64,000 nucleotides of DNA from an uncultured Chlorobiaceae bacterium (GTDB lineage Bacteria; Bacteroidota; Chlorobiia; Chlorobiales; Chlorobiaceae). The DNA is taken from NCBI GenBank assembly GCA_903928225.1, contig CAIYPU010000055.1, positions 1 to 64,000 of the forward strand, in the 5' to 3' direction. Below the pieces are notes generated by a model that made no database searches, was not told where the DNA came from, and was given only the letters and a program-made list of their open reading frames with translations. Numbering within the stretch: position 1 is the first letter of the stretch; each line of letters begins with the position of its first letter. Below, piece after piece: positions 35,850-45,345 of this stretch. Position numbers and translations under genes: made by a program.

Positions 35850-37418
35850 GTGAGAGAAAAAATCCTGGTATTCGATACGACGCTTCGCGACGGGGAACAA
35901 TCCCCTGGAGCATCCCTGAATGTTCAGGAAAAGGTCGAGATTGCCCGCCAGCTCGAAAAGCTCGGCGTGGACATCATAGAAGCCGGATTTCCGGCTTCTT
36001 CCCCTTTGCAGCTCGAAGCCGTCCAGCGTATCTGCGACGGTTCGAAAAGCGTCATAGCAGCTCTCGCCCGCGCTGTGGAAAATGATATTTCCGCGGCATG
36101 GAAAGCCCTGAGCCCAGCCGGCAGGCCGCGCATCCATACCTTCATCAGCACCTCGGATATCCACATCCTTGGCAAGTTCGGAAGCGACCGCTACGGCACG
36201 AACCTCCGGGAAAAGCGGCAGAACGTGCTCCGCATGGCGGTCGATGCCGTGAAGTTCGCGAAAACCTTCACGCCGGACGTGGAATTTTCCGCCGAAGACG
36301 CGGGAAGGACCGAGCCGGGTTATCTGGCTGAAATCATCGCTGCAGTGATCGAAGCGGGGGCAAAAACCGTGAACATTCCCGATACGACCGGTTATACCTG
36401 GCCGTCGGAATTCGGCGGAAAGATCGCAAGGCTCATCGCGGACGTGCCGAACATCGGCGATGCCGTCGTCAGCGTCCACTGCCATAACGATCTCGGCCTC
36501 GCCGTGGCAAATTCGCTCAGCGCCGTCGAAAACGGTGCGCGACAGATTGAATGCACGGTGAACGGCATCGGGGAACGGGCAGGCAACGCATCGCTGGAGG
36601 AGATCGTCATGGCCCTGAAAGTGCGTGCCGACCTGCACCATTTCCAGACCGGCATCGTCACCGAAGAGATTTACAATACCAGCCGCATGGTTTCCGCCTT
36701 CACCGGCATCATCATCCAGCCGAACAAGGCGGTCGTAGGCGACAACGCGTTCGCTCACGAGTCGGGCATCCACCAGGACGGCATGCTGAAAAGCCGTGAA
36801 ACCTATGAGGTCATGACACCCCAATCGGTCGGCGTTCCGGAAACAAGCATCGTGCTTGGCCGCCATTCCGGAAAACACGGACTTCAGGCCCGCCTGCTCG
36901 CACTCGGCTACAAGCTCGGCGACCAGGAACTCGAAACGGTCTATCGCCGTTTTGTGGATATAGCCGACAAAAAAAAGGAAGTGTATGACGACGACCTGAG
37001 AGTGCTTATGGGCGATGAGCTCGGAAGGCCCGGCGGCACCTATGAGCTCGACTACATGCATATCAACAGCGGCACCGCCTCGATCCCGACCGCGACGGTG
37101 CGAATCAGGGAGGAAAACCAGCTGTACGAGGAATCGGCAACCGGAGACGGTCCGGTCGACGCCTGTTTCAGGGCGATCGAAAGGGCGCTCGGCATCGAAT
37201 CGATGGTGAGCACCTATACCGTCCGGTCAACCACGGCAGGGCGCCAGGCACTCGGCGAGGCCCTGGTTCGGATAAGGGACGGCAACATCTCCTTCAACGG
37301 CAGAGGAGTATCGACCGATATCATCGAAGCCAGCGCGAAAGCGTACCTGCAGGCACTTGGCCAGCGAAGGCTTCACAACCAGAACACTCTTTCAGAAACA
37401 ACAGACAACGGTGTGTAA
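35850..37418 (+). CDS. leuA: 2-isopropylmalate synthase
   Basis: Condenses acetyl-CoA with 2-oxoisovalerate, the first committed step to leucine. 522 residues starting at a GTG (35850) with GGGAAGG upstream. The DRE-TIM catalytic domain has FDTTLRDGEQSPGASLNVQEK, the metal motif HCHNDLGLAVANSLSAVENGARQIECTVNGIGERAGNASLEE, and the C-terminal allosteric LeuA dimer domain starts about residue 390 (ELDYMHINSGTASIPTATVRI), which is where leucine binds in the family. It is a clear paralogue of cimA at the end of the operon; HHFQTGIVTEEIYNTSRMVSAFTG and the dimer domain place this one as leuA. Confidence 0.95.
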   Translation: MREKILVFDTTLRDGEQSPGASLNVQEKVEIARQLEKLGVDIIEAGFPASSPLQLEAVQRICDGSKSVIAALARAVENDISAAWKALSPAGRPRIHTFISTSDIHILGKFGSDRYGTNLREKRQNVLRMAVDAVKFAKTFTPDVEFSAEDAGRTEPGYLAEIIAAVIEAGAKTVNIPDTTGYTWPSEFGGKIARLIADVPNIGDAVVSVHCHNDLGLAVANSLSAVENGARQIECTVNGIGERAGNASLEEIVMALKVRADLHHFQTGIVTEEIYNTSRMVSAFTGIIIQPNKAVVGDNAFAHESGIHQDGMLKSRETYEVMTPQSVGVPETSIVLGRHSGKHGLQARLLALGYKLGDQELETVYRRFVDIADKKKEVYDDDLRVLMGDELGRPGGTYELDYMHINSGTASIPTATVRIREENQLYEESATGDGPVDACFRAIERALGIESMVSTYTVRSTTAGRQALGEALVRIRDGNISFNGRGVSTDIIEASAKAYLQALGQRRLHNQNTLSETTDNGV

Positions 37419-37424
37419 AGAACC

Positions 37425-38720
37425 ATGGAACAGACAATAACCCAGAAAATCCTTGCCAGGGCGGCAAACCGGAAATTCGTGGATGCCGGTGAAAACGTCT
37501 GGCTCAACGTCGATATCCTGCTGACGCATGATGTATGCGGACCGCCGACCTTCGACATCTTCAAGGAAGAGTTCGGGCCGGATGCCAAAGTTTGGGACCC
37601 CGAAAAGGTCGTAGTCCTTCCCGATCACTATATTTTCACGGCCAACGAGCATGCCCACCGCAACATCGACCTGCTCAGGCAGTTCGCCGTCGAACAGGCC
37701 CTGCCGAACTACTATGATGTCGGGTCCAGCCGGTACAAGGGGGTCTGCCATGTCGCCCTCGCCGAGGAAGGGTTCAACCTGCCCGGTACCGTGCTGTTCG
37801 GCACCGACTCGCACACCTGCACCTCCGGAGCGTTCGGCATGTTCGGCACCGGGATCGGCAATACCGACGCCGCCTTTATCCTCGGCACCGGAAAGCTTTG
37901 GGAAAAAGTGCCTGAATCGATGCTTTTCACCTTTGACGGCGAAATGCCCGAATACCTGACCGCAAAGGACCTGATCCTTCAGATCCTCGGCGATATCGGG
38001 ACCGACGGCGCAACCTACCGCGCAATGGAGTTCGACGGCGAAGCGGTCTTTTCGCTGCCGATGGAAGAGAGGATGACCCTGACCAACATGGCTATCGAAG
38101 GCGGCGGCATGAACGGCATCATCGCTGCCGACAAGGTCACCGAAGCCTATGTACGCTCGAAAACCTCGAAACCGTACGAGATTTTCCGGAGCGATCCGGG
38201 CGCGCGCTACCATAGCAAGTACCGCTACAACGTTCGCGAACTCGAACCGGTCGTCGCGCAGCCCCACAGCCCCGATAACAGGGCCACGGTAAGGAGCGTT
38301 CAGGGCACGAAAATCACGAAATCCTATATCGGTTCATGTACCGGCGGAAAGCTCGAAGATTTCAGGATGGCTGCGAAAATCCTGAAGGGAAAGCAGGTCG
38401 CCGTTCCGACCAACATCGTTCCCGCAACCGTCAAGGTCATGCACGATCTGGATTGCGAGAAGTACGAGGGTGAAACGCTCAAGCAGATTTTCGAGAACGC
38501 AGGCTGCAGCATCGCCCTGCCATCCTGCGCGGCATGCCTCGGCGGCCCGGCCGATACCGTAGGCCGTTCGGTGGACAACGACGTCGTGGTTTCCACGACG
38601 AACCGCAACTTCCCCGGACGCATGGGCAGCAAGCATGCGGGCGTCTACCTCGCTTCGCCGCTTACGGCGGCCGCTTCGGCACTGACCGGAAAACTCACCG
38701 ATCCGAGGGACTACCTCTGA
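37425..38720 (+). CDS. leuC: 3-isopropylmalate dehydratase large subunit (archaeal/HACN-type)
   Basis: The catalytic half of isopropylmalate isomerase, 431 residues. The [4Fe-4S] ligands are in SYIGSCTGGKLEDFRMA and SCAACLGGPADT; substrate motifs include LFGTDSHTCTSGAFGMFGTGIGNTDAAFILGTGKLW. At about 430 residues it belongs to the short form seen in archaea and many anaerobes rather than the ~466-residue enterobacterial form. It starts six bases after leuA. In organisms with the citramalate pathway the same heterodimer also isomerises citramalate, and with cimA two genes downstream a dual role is likely. Confidence 0.95.
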   Translation: MEQTITQKILARAANRKFVDAGENVWLNVDILLTHDVCGPPTFDIFKEEFGPDAKVWDPEKVVVLPDHYIFTANEHAHRNIDLLRQFAVEQALPNYYDVGSSRYKGVCHVALAEEGFNLPGTVLFGTDSHTCTSGAFGMFGTGIGNTDAAFILGTGKLWEKVPESMLFTFDGEMPEYLTAKDLILQILGDIGTDGATYRAMEFDGEAVFSLPMEERMTLTNMAIEGGGMNGIIAADKVTEAYVRSKTSKPYEIFRSDPGARYHSKYRYNVRELEPVVAQPHSPDNRATVRSVQGTKITKSYIGSCTGGKLEDFRMAAKILKGKQVAVPTNIVPATVKVMHDLDCEKYEGETLKQIFENAGCSIALPSCAACLGGPADTVGRSVDNDVVVSTTNRNFPGRMGSKHAGVYLASPLTAAASALTGKLTDPRDYL

Positions 38721-38773
38721 ACGATGAATTGATAACTCAATGCGACGAATGAACTTGTAAGAAAATCACAGCA

Positions 38774-39340
38774 ATGGAAAACATCATTCAGGGTAAAGCC
38801 TACGTGTTAGGCAAAAATATCGATACCGACCAGATCATTCCGGCCGAACACCTGGTGTACAGCCTTTCAAGGCCGGAAGAGGTGAAAATGTACGGCAAGT
38901 ATGCCCTTTCGGGTGTTCCGCTTCCTGAAGGCGGCCTTCCGCAAGGCAACATCCCGTTCGTGAAGGATGGTGAGTTCGAATCGGAATACTCCATCATCGT
39001 CGCCGGCCCGAACTTCGGTTGCGGATCGTCGAGAGAGCATGCCCCGTTCTCGCTCAAGGTCGCCGGCGCGAAAGCCATCATCGCGGAATCCTACGCGAGG
39101 ATCTTCTACCGCAACTGTGTTGACGGCGGATTCGTCATTCCCTATGAAACCGCAGAACACCTCAACCAGTTAGTCAGAACCGGCGACGAGCTGAAAATCG
39201 ACATCGATGCGAACACCGTCGAGAACCTCAGCACGAACACCCTCTTTACTCTCAATCCGCTTGGCGATGTCTTCAGCATCGTCAGGGCGGGAGGCATCTT
39301 TGCCTATGCAAGGCAGGAAAACTTAATGGCCCAGGGCTGA
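38774..39340 (+). CDS. leuD: 3-isopropylmalate dehydratase small subunit
   Basis: 188 residues. The signature GPNFGCGSSREHAPFSLKVAGAKAIIAESYARIFYRNCVDGGF is that of the aconitase swivel domain, small-subunit type, which pairs with LeuC. The YSLSRPEEVKMYGKYALSG loop defines the short archaeal-like family. It lies 53 bases after leuC and only three bases before the cimA start, so LeuD and CimA are translated from the same message. Confidence 0.95.
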   Translation: MENIIQGKAYVLGKNIDTDQIIPAEHLVYSLSRPEEVKMYGKYALSGVPLPEGGLPQGNIPFVKDGEFESEYSIIVAGPNFGCGSSREHAPFSLKVAGAKAIIAESYARIFYRNCVDGGFVIPYETAEHLNQLVRTGDELKIDIDANTVENLSTNTLFTLNPLGDVFSIVRAGGIFAYARQENLMAQG

Positions 39341-39343
39341 TTT

Positions 39344-40936
39344 ATGACCAAAGGCACGAAGCTCATAGAACTTTACGACACGACCCTTCGCGACGGCACC
39401 CAGGGTGAGCACATCACCCTGTCGGTGCAGGACAAGCTGCTGATCGCCGAAAAACTCGACGAGTTCGGCATGGATTTCATCGAAGGCGGATGGCCGAGCA
39501 GCAACCCCAAGGACGAGGAATTTTTCAGCAAGGCACAGAACCTCAACTTAAGGCATGCGAAGCTCTGTTCGTTCGGCTCGACCGCGCGACTGGCATCGGC
39601 TGTGGACACCGATCCGAACCTTGTCGGTCTGGTACGCTCCGAAACCCCGGTCATCACCATTTTCGGCAAAACCTGGAACGCGCATTCAAAGAAAGGGCTC
39701 GGTATTTCCGATGAAGAAAATGCCGAACTGATCTTCAAATCGGTCGATTTCCTGAAAAACGAAGGCCGTGAAGTCATTTTCGACGCCGAACACTTTTTCG
39801 ACGGATATAAAAGCGACCGGGTTTTCGCCCTGAAAATGCTCCGTTCCGCCGTCGAAGGCGGAGCGTCGAGGATCGTACTGTGCGACACGAACGGCGGCAC
39901 CCTGCCCCATGAAGTCACGGAAATCGTCAAAGAGGTGCTGTCGGCTGTCAGTGTACCGGTCGGCATCCACTGCCACAACGACAGCGACCTTGCCGTCGCC
40001 AACTCGATCGCGGCCGTGGCTGCCGGAGCAACCCATATCCAGGGAACCATCAACGGAATCGGCGAACGGTGCGGCAATGCCAACCTCATCAGCATCATTC
40101 CGAACATCATGCTCAAGCTACAGGGACGCTTCGCGTTTCTCGAGCACCTGAGCAACCTGACACCACTGTCAAATTACGTGTACGAGATACTGAACCTTCC
40201 GCCGAACTCGAAAGCGCCGTTTGTCGGCAAATCGGCATTCGCACACAAGGGAGGAATCCATGTCAGCGCAGTCATGAAGGAGAGCTCGCTTTACGAGCAC
40301 ATCGACCCCGCTCTTGTCGGCAACCGGCAGAGGGTCCTCGTTTCCGAACTCTCCGGACAGAGCAACATCCGCTACAAGGCCCAGGAGATCGGCATCACGA
40401 TCCCGGAAAAGAGCGAGGTATTCAAAAAGATTGTGCACAACATCAAGGAGCTCGAGCACAGGGGATACCAGTTCGACGGGGCGGAAGCTTCATTCGAACT
40501 GATCCTGCAGCAGGAACTCGGCAATTTCAGCCCCTTCTTCGAAGTGCTTGAAACCAAGGTGCATATCGAATCAGGTAAAGACTCGAAAAATGTCGATCAG
40601 GCAATCCTCAAGGTACGGGTCGCCGACGAAGTCGAACTGACGGCTGCAGACGGGGACGGCCCGGTCAATGCGCTCGACAAGGCGCTGCGCAAGGCACTGA
40701 GCCGTTTTTACCCGGAGATCAGGGCAATCCGTCTTGTCGATTACAAGGTACGCGTGCTTGAGGAGAAACGGGGGACCAGCGCGAAAGTGAGGGTACTGAT
40801 CGAAACGAGCAACGGCCGTACGACCTGGGGAACGGTCGGCGTTTCGACAAACATCATCGAAGCGAGCCTCCAGGCGCTCCAGGACAGCATCAATTACCAT
40901 CTCTTCCTGAGCAAGGCTGCGGTTCCCGTCAGCTGA
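39344..40936 (+). CDS. cimA: (R)-citramalate synthase
   Basis: Condenses acetyl-CoA and pyruvate to citramalate, a threonine-independent entry to isoleucine. 530 residues of the DRE-TIM family: LYDTTLRDGTQGEHITLSVQDK, HCHNDSDLAVANSIAAVAAGATHIQGTINGIGERCGNANL, and a C-terminal LeuA-type dimer domain (DQAILKVRVADEVELTAADGDGPVNALDKAL). The substitutions QGEHITLSV and IGERCGNANLISI follow the CimA/TIGR00977 subfamily and not LeuA or NifV. Its place behind leuBACD supplies the shared LeuCD and LeuB steps. A strong terminator follows, closing the operon. Confidence 0.92.
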   Translation: MTKGTKLIELYDTTLRDGTQGEHITLSVQDKLLIAEKLDEFGMDFIEGGWPSSNPKDEEFFSKAQNLNLRHAKLCSFGSTARLASAVDTDPNLVGLVRSETPVITIFGKTWNAHSKKGLGISDEENAELIFKSVDFLKNEGREVIFDAEHFFDGYKSDRVFALKMLRSAVEGGASRIVLCDTNGGTLPHEVTEIVKEVLSAVSVPVGIHCHNDSDLAVANSIAAVAAGATHIQGTINGIGERCGNANLISIIPNIMLKLQGRFAFLEHLSNLTPLSNYVYEILNLPPNSKAPFVGKSAFAHKGGIHVSAVMKESSLYEHIDPALVGNRQRVLVSELSGQSNIRYKAQEIGITIPEKSEVFKKIVHNIKELEHRGYQFDGAEASFELILQQELGNFSPFFEVLETKVHIESGKDSKNVDQAILKVRVADEVELTAADGDGPVNALDKALRKALSRFYPEIRAIRLVDYKVRVLEEKRGTSAKVRVLIETSNGRTTWGTVGVSTNIIEASLQALQDSINYHLFLSKAAVPVS

Positions 40937-40971
40937 TCCCGGCTGATATCAAGAATCATCGATCCAGAAAG

Positions 40972-41000
40972 GCGGCACGTTCCCTGTGCCGCTTTTTTTT
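40972..41000 (+). terminator. Rho-independent terminator of the ilv-leu-cim operon
   Basis: GCGGCAC and GTGCCGC form a perfect seven-pair stem with a seven-base loop, followed by eight T. It starts 35 bases after the cimA stop. Confidence 0.92.
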
Positions 41001-41095
41001 GCCCGCCCTGAAGAAGGAATATTCTTTTCTGCCTTCTCTTTTTACCATATATTTACGTCAACAACAAATTTGACTGAATAACCGATTCGTGAACC

Positions 41096-41764
41096 ATGCG
41101 CCTCCATGACCTCGATCCGGACAACAGGCCGAGAGAACGGTTTCTCCAGTCCGGACCGATTTCCCTCAGCACGGCGGAACTGCTCGCGCTCATTCTCCGC
41201 ACGGGGACGAAAAACTGCAACATCGTCGATACCTGCAATGAAATCATTGCACGGTTCGGCCTTGAAAAACTGCCGGACCTCACTATCGGCGAGCTCCAAC
41301 AGGTAAAAGGGATAGGTAAGGCGAAAGCCATGCAGATCGTTTCCGCATTTGAACTGGGAAGGAGAATTAACCACTCGAGGAACCACAACAGGAAAATCCA
41401 TGCCGCCCGGGATGTGTTCGAATACATGGAAGGGAAAATTCCTGACGAGACCAAAGAACACCTCTTCGTCCTTCACCTCAATACCAAAAACCAGGTCGTC
41501 AAGAACGAACTGGTCTCGATCGGCACGCTGAACGCTTCCCTCATCCACCCCAGGGAGGTTTTCAAGGCTGCGATCAGGGAAAGTTCGCACACAATCATCC
41601 TCGTGCACAACCACCCTTCCGGCGACGTCGAGCCAAGCAACGCCGACAGGCAGGTCACTTCCCTCCTGAAACAGGCGGGTACCATCATCCAGATCGAACT
41701 GCTCGATCATATCATCATCGGAAGGACAAGCTGGTTCAGCTTCAGGGAAAACTCCCTTCTCTGA
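41096..41764 (+). CDS. radC: RadC-family JAB/JAMM-domain protein
   Basis: 222 residues with the RadC layout: N-terminal helix-hairpin-helix (about 10-75: [43 protein letters not shown]) and a C-terminal JAMM metalloprotease-like domain ([51 protein letters not shown] with the HXHX7-8SXXD zinc site). The function is not settled; the name reflects an old link to DNA repair. It stands alone after the ilv-leu operon. Confidence 0.93.
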   Translation: MRLHDLDPDNRPRERFLQSGPISLSTAELLALILRTGTKNCNIVDTCNEIIARFGLEKLPDLTIGELQQVKGIGKAKAMQIVSAFELGRRINHSRNHNRKIHAARDVFEYMEGKIPDETKEHLFVLHLNTKNQVVKNELVSIGTLNASLIHPREVFKAAIRESSHTIILVHNHPSGDVEPSNADRQVTSLLKQAGTIIQIELLDHIIIGRTSWFSFRENSLL

Positions 41765-42102
41765 AAAGGTTACCGCACGCCTTTATGGTCTTAAGCGGCA
41801 AGACTGAATGTCGGAAGAAATCCCGATAAATGGGAATATGAGAATTTCACTCTCCGATTCATCGGGACCAACCAGAATACAAAAGCCCTGGAGCAAATGA
41901 ATCGCGGTGCCAATCCATAGATACTGAAACATCCCCTCCAAAAGACCGTAAAAAAAAAGATGGCGATGCCTGCACATACCGGCAAAAACGCGCAGTCCGG
42001 CAACACGAACAGTGCCCGCTGCAACATCAGTACTTGTATGTGATAGTTTCTTTTTTTACTTGTCTAACTTGGGGGCGGGGCCTTCTTCAGGAGGCCGGCT
42101 CT
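41765..42102. other. Intergenic region with dispersed repeat and csp 3' hairpin
   Basis: No supported gene. It holds the third copy of the dispersed repeat (41838-41873, minus strand). Near the right end, GGCCTTC-TTCA-GGAGGCC (42079-42096, one G-T pair) is a strong hairpin just past the csp stop codon and probably ends the csp transcript, although no T tract follows on the minus strand. Confidence 0.55.
41838..41873 (-). repeat. Dispersed repeat, copy 3 (minus strand)
   Basis: On the minus strand it reads GGTTGGTCCCGATGAATCGG, then GAGTGAAATTCTCAT, matching the copies at 4270 and 12463 over most positions, with one or two bases of extra length in the middle. Intergenic like the others. Confidence 0.55.
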
Positions 42103-42360
42103 TCAGCCTAAAGATTCAGCGCTGACAGGTTCTGCAACGATCACGCTCAACACAGGGATCTCGCGGACGTTCTTGGCCTGCAGGCCTTTCTGGGTCTTGT
42201 CCAGCTCGAAATCCACCTCGGCATCCTGGTTCAGAACCTTGAAGCTCTGCTCGGACACAATGGCTGAAAAGTGAACAAAAATGTCCTCTCCGCCATCCGG
42301 GTTCAAAATAAAGCCGTAGCCTTTTTTGCCGTCAAACCATTTTACTTTACTTCTTGCCAT
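42103..42360 (-). CDS. Cold-shock domain protein (CspA family) with C-terminal extension
   Basis: 85 residues from the ATG at 42360 (MARSKVKWFDGKKGYGF). RNP1 (KGYGFI) and RNP2 (DIFVHFSAI) of the single-stranded nucleic-acid-binding cold-shock domain are present, then VDFELDKTQKGLQAKNV, the usual end of the fold. About 15 further residues (VLSVIVAEPVSAESLG) extend beyond most CspA proteins. A frame open back to 42516 is probably untranslated leader: csp genes have long structured leaders used for cold regulation. It likely acts as an RNA chaperone. Confidence 0.9.
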   Translation of the reverse strand: MARSKVKWFDGKKGYGFILNPDGGEDIFVHFSAIVSEQSFKVLNQDAEVDFELDKTQKGLQAKNVREIPVLSVIVAEPVSAESLG

Positions 42361-42756
42361 GTTAACAGCAGGGATTAAACAATTAATAAAAAAGAACGTA
42401 CCGTGCGTACGATCCCTCTTGTATAAGGCGCCAGAAGGGCGACTTACATTTAAATATATGTTTTTCTCTATTATTTCACACCGGGAGCAAGATAACAATT
42501 GTGAATCAATTATCATAGGAAAATCGTGACGGTTTGCACTGATTTCCGTTTTATCAATGCGGAAACCAGAATTCGATTTCGAAGAGAAGCCGCAATGAAG
42601 CAGAACGCAATGAAGAATTCATTGCATTATAATAGAACAAATTATTGTTTTTATTTCTTATGCTTCGCCTGGAATGAAAAAACAGGAGCTGTTGAAGCAA
42701 ACCGGAATTGACAGTTTTATTCGCCGGAGCAATAACCATTTTCCAACAGAGAGAAC
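42361..42756. other. Divergent region between csp and the SDR gene
   Basis: An AT-rich stretch of about 395 bases with no supported gene. The left half would be the csp leader (minus strand), containing CGTACCGTGCGTACG around 42400, an imperfect palindrome; the right half holds the SDR promoter, which I could not place. Confidence 0.45.
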
Positions 42757-43488
42757 ATGAAACATGTCATCATGATAACCGGGGCGGGCAAAGGAATCGG
42801 AAGGGCAATTGCACTCGATTTCGCAAAAGCGTCACGGAATATTCCGGAGTTCGAACCGATCCTCGTCCTCATTTCGAGAACATTGAGCGATCTGGAATCA
42901 CTCGCATCCGAATGCACGAACCTGGGGGCGGAAACCGTCATTCACGAAGCGGACATAGCAATGACCTCGCAAATGGACCGCATCGTCAACGGGACCGTCG
43001 AACAGTTCGGACGTATCGACTGCCTGGTGAACAATGCCGGGGTGGGACGCTTCAAAGACCTCGGAGAGTTCACCGCTGAAGACATGCATTACACGATGTC
43101 AATCAATGTGAAAGGCACCTTCTTCCTCACCCAGAGTGTTTTCGAGATCATGCGCAGACAGCGGTCCGGACATCTGTTTTTCATCACCTCGGTTGCCGCG
43201 GAAAAACCTTTCAGGAGCTCTGCGCTTTACTGCATGTCGAAATTCGCCCAGAAAGGGCTGGTCGAAGTCATCCGGCTCCATGCACGAGAGTGCAATGTCA
43301 GGGTCACCAACGTCATGCCCGGGGCCGTCCATACGCCGATGTGGGGGAAGGTACCTGACGATATGCGGCGTATCATGATGATTCCCGAAGATATCTCGGG
43401 GCCGGTCGTGAACGCCTATCTTCTTCCGGCCCGGACCGTCACGGAAGAACTGGTTTTCAGGCCGGCAGGCGGCGATATCAACGAATGA
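42757..43488 (+). CDS. Sepiapterin reductase-like short-chain dehydrogenase
   Basis: 243 residues. NADP fold TGAGKGIGRAIALDFAKAS, NNAGVGRFKDL, active-site serine in FFITSVAAEKPF and YCMSKFAQKG (Tyr-X3-Lys). From memory it agrees closely with the structurally known sepiapterin reductase of Chlorobaculum tepidum, including the MKHxxxITGAGKGIGRAIAL start, FGxIDCLVNNAGVGRF and the PGAVxTPMWGKV stretch. That enzyme makes L-threo-tetrahydrobiopterin, whose glycosides occur in green sulfur bacteria. The function is thus likely the last step of a pterin cofactor pathway; other pterin genes are not nearby. Confidence 0.82.
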   Translation: MKHVIMITGAGKGIGRAIALDFAKASRNIPEFEPILVLISRTLSDLESLASECTNLGAETVIHEADIAMTSQMDRIVNGTVEQFGRIDCLVNNAGVGRFKDLGEFTAEDMHYTMSINVKGTFFLTQSVFEIMRRQRSGHLFFITSVAAEKPFRSSALYCMSKFAQKGLVEVIRLHARECNVRVTNVMPGAVHTPMWGKVPDDMRRIMMIPEDISGPVVNAYLLPARTVTEELVFRPAGGDINE

Positions 43489-43575
43489 ACTATGCGGAAG
43501 AGGCTGTGGGAAAGGAGCTTTTTTTCCCGTATTTTCCGGTACTTTTTCTTTAGACAACCCTTTGAGCAATACACT

Positions 43576-44034
43576 ATGAGCCTGAAAGAAAAAATAGACC
43601 AGGACCTGAAAGACACCATGAAAAGCGGAGACAAGGAGCGCCTGAACGCAATCCGCTCGATCCGCGCGGCCCTCCTCGAAAAAGAGGTTTCGATCAGGGT
43701 TGGCGGAAAGGCCGTCCTGAACCCGGAACAGGAGATCGAAGTCCTGTCGAGCCTTGCAAAAAAAAGGCGTGACGCCATCGAGCAGTTTACCGCAGGAAAC
43801 CGTCCGGACCTTGCCGAAATCGAACGCAAGGAGCTCTCGCTGATCGAAGAATACCTTCCGGCACCTATGTCCGACGATGAAGTCAGGGCGGTCATTGCCG
43901 ACATTGTAGCAAAAACCGGAGCATCATCGATGAAAGAGATGGGCAGGGTCATGGGCGAAGCGATGAAGGCGCTCAAGGGCAAAACCGACGGCAACAAGGT
44001 GCAGGAATTCGTCAAATCGCTGCTGTCAGCATAA
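43576..44034 (+). CDS. GatB/YqeY-domain protein
   Basis: 152 residues from the ATG at 43576 (MSLKEKIDQDLKDTMKSGDKERLNAIRSI), the size and start expected for YqeY; a longer frame from 43492 adds a basic, Phe-rich stretch unlike the family. It is all helical, with ERKELSLIEEYLPAPMSDDEVRAVI and MGRVMGEAMKALKGKTDGNKVQEFVKSLL. YqeY resembles the tRNA-binding tail of GatB, but its function is unknown. It lies 18 bases before serS, a suggestive neighbour for a tRNA-related role. Confidence 0.9.
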   Translation: MSLKEKIDQDLKDTMKSGDKERLNAIRSIRAALLEKEVSIRVGGKAVLNPEQEIEVLSSLAKKRRDAIEQFTAGNRPDLAEIERKELSLIEEYLPAPMSDDEVRAVIADIVAKTGASSMKEMGRVMGEAMKALKGKTDGNKVQEFVKSLLSA

Positions 44035-44052
44035 CCCACTTTTCCACATACC

Positions 44053-45345
44053 ATGCTCGATATCAACTATATACGCCAAAACCCGGAAGAGGTCCAGGAA
44101 ATGCTGCAGAAGCGCCTGCTCTCTTCCGAAACACCGAAAGTGTCAAGGCTCCTCGAACTCGACAGGCAACGCAGGGAACTCGTCCAGAAATCGGACGATC
44201 TGAAGGCCCTCCGCAATTCGGTTTCGAAAGAGATCGCCGACATCAAGAAAAGCAGAACCGGATCAGCTGACGAGCTGATCGTGAAGATGAAATCGGTTTC
44301 CGATGAGATCACGGGAATGGACAGCAGGCTCGGGGAACTTGAAACGGAAATGGAATCCATTCTGCTCGGCCTGCCGAACAGGCTGCACCCTACGGTCCCG
44401 GCGGGACGATCGGCAGATGAAAACCTGGTCAGCAAAGGTCCGGTCGAATTCAGCCATAACCTTGATTTCAAGCTGAAAAATCACCTCGAACTTGGAAAGT
44501 CGCTCGGAATCCTCGATTTCGAACGGGGAGCGAAAATCAGCGGGGCAGGTTTTCCCGTCTATACCGGCAAGGGCGCACGGCTTGAACGCGCCCTCATCAA
44601 TTTCATGCTCGATCACCATACTTCGAACGGCTACACCGAGATCTTTCCGCCGTTTTTCGTGAACCGCGAATCGCTCAGGGGAACCGGCCAGTGGCCCAAG
44701 TTCGCCGACCAGGTTTACTACATGCAGGAAGATGACCTCTATGCCATTCCAACCGCAGAAGTGCCGGTCACCAACCTGCACCGCGACGAGATGCTCGACG
44801 TCAACGCGCTTCCAATCTCCTATGCCGCATACTCGGCCTGTTTCCGGCGTGAAGCGGGGAGTTACGGCAAGGATACCCGCGGGTTCCTGAGGGTACACCA
44901 GTTCAACAAGGTTGAAATGGTCAAGTTCACCCGGCCGGAAAACTCATACCAGGCGCTCGAGGAGATCAGGCAAAGCGCCGAAGCCATCCTTGTGGCGCTG
45001 AAAATCCCCTATCGGGTCCTGCTGCTCTGCAGCGGCGACATCAGCGCGAATGCGGCTAAATGCTATGATATCGAAGTCTGGTCTCCCGCCGAAGGAAAGT
45101 TCCTCGAAGCATCGAGCTGCTCGAATTTCGAGGATTACCAGGCAAGGCGTGCAAATATCCGGTTCAAGCCGGACAGCAAGTCGAAACCCGAGTTCGTCCA
45201 TACGCTGAACGGCTCGGGCCTTGCTACATCGCGCCTTATGGTCTCTATCCTCGAACATTACCAGACTCCCGAGGGCTCGGTCCGGGTCCCGGAAGCGCTC
45301 CAGCCCTACACCGGGTTCACCGAGATAGCTCAGGCGGCTGTCTGA
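44053..45345 (+). CDS. serS: Seryl-tRNA synthetase
   Basis: 430 residues. The N-terminal coiled-coil arm (about 30-105, rich in Lys/Glu/Arg) contacts the tRNA variable arm. The class II core shows motif 2 ([31 protein letters not shown]) and motif 3 ([19 protein letters not shown]), with [15 protein letters not shown] for serine binding. The last 16 bases overlap the convergent metX gene. Normal length and complete motif set, so it is the housekeeping enzyme. Confidence 0.97.
   Translation: MLDINYIRQNPEEVQEMLQKRLLSSETPKVSRLLELDRQRRELVQKSDDLKALRNSVSKEIADIKKSRTGSADELIVKMKSVSDEITGMDSRLGELETEMESILLGLPNRLHPTVPAGRSADENLVSKGPVEFSHNLDFKLKNHLELGKSLGILDFERGAKISGAGFPVYTGKGARLERALINFMLDHHTSNGYTEIFPPFFVNRESLRGTGQWPKFADQVYYMQEDDLYAIPTAEVPVTNLHRDEMLDVNALPISYAAYSACFRREAGSYGKDTRGFLRVHQFNKVEMVKFTRPENSYQALEEIRQSAEAILVALKIPYRVLLLCSGDISANAAKCYDIEVWSPAEGKFLEASSCSNFEDYQARRANIRFKPDSKSKPEFVHTLNGSGLATSRLMVSILEHYQTPEGSVRVPEALQPYTGFTEIAQAAV

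Noticed and set aside
34782-37061. A 759-codon open frame on the minus strand opposite leuB and leuA
   Set aside because: It mirrors the codon structure of two certain genes in high-GC coding DNA, has no recognisable motif and spans a gene boundary. It is an antisense shadow.
42361-42516. 52-residue N-terminal extension of the cold-shock protein
   Set aside because: The cold-shock domain begins right after the ATG at 42360; the region fits an untranslated leader.
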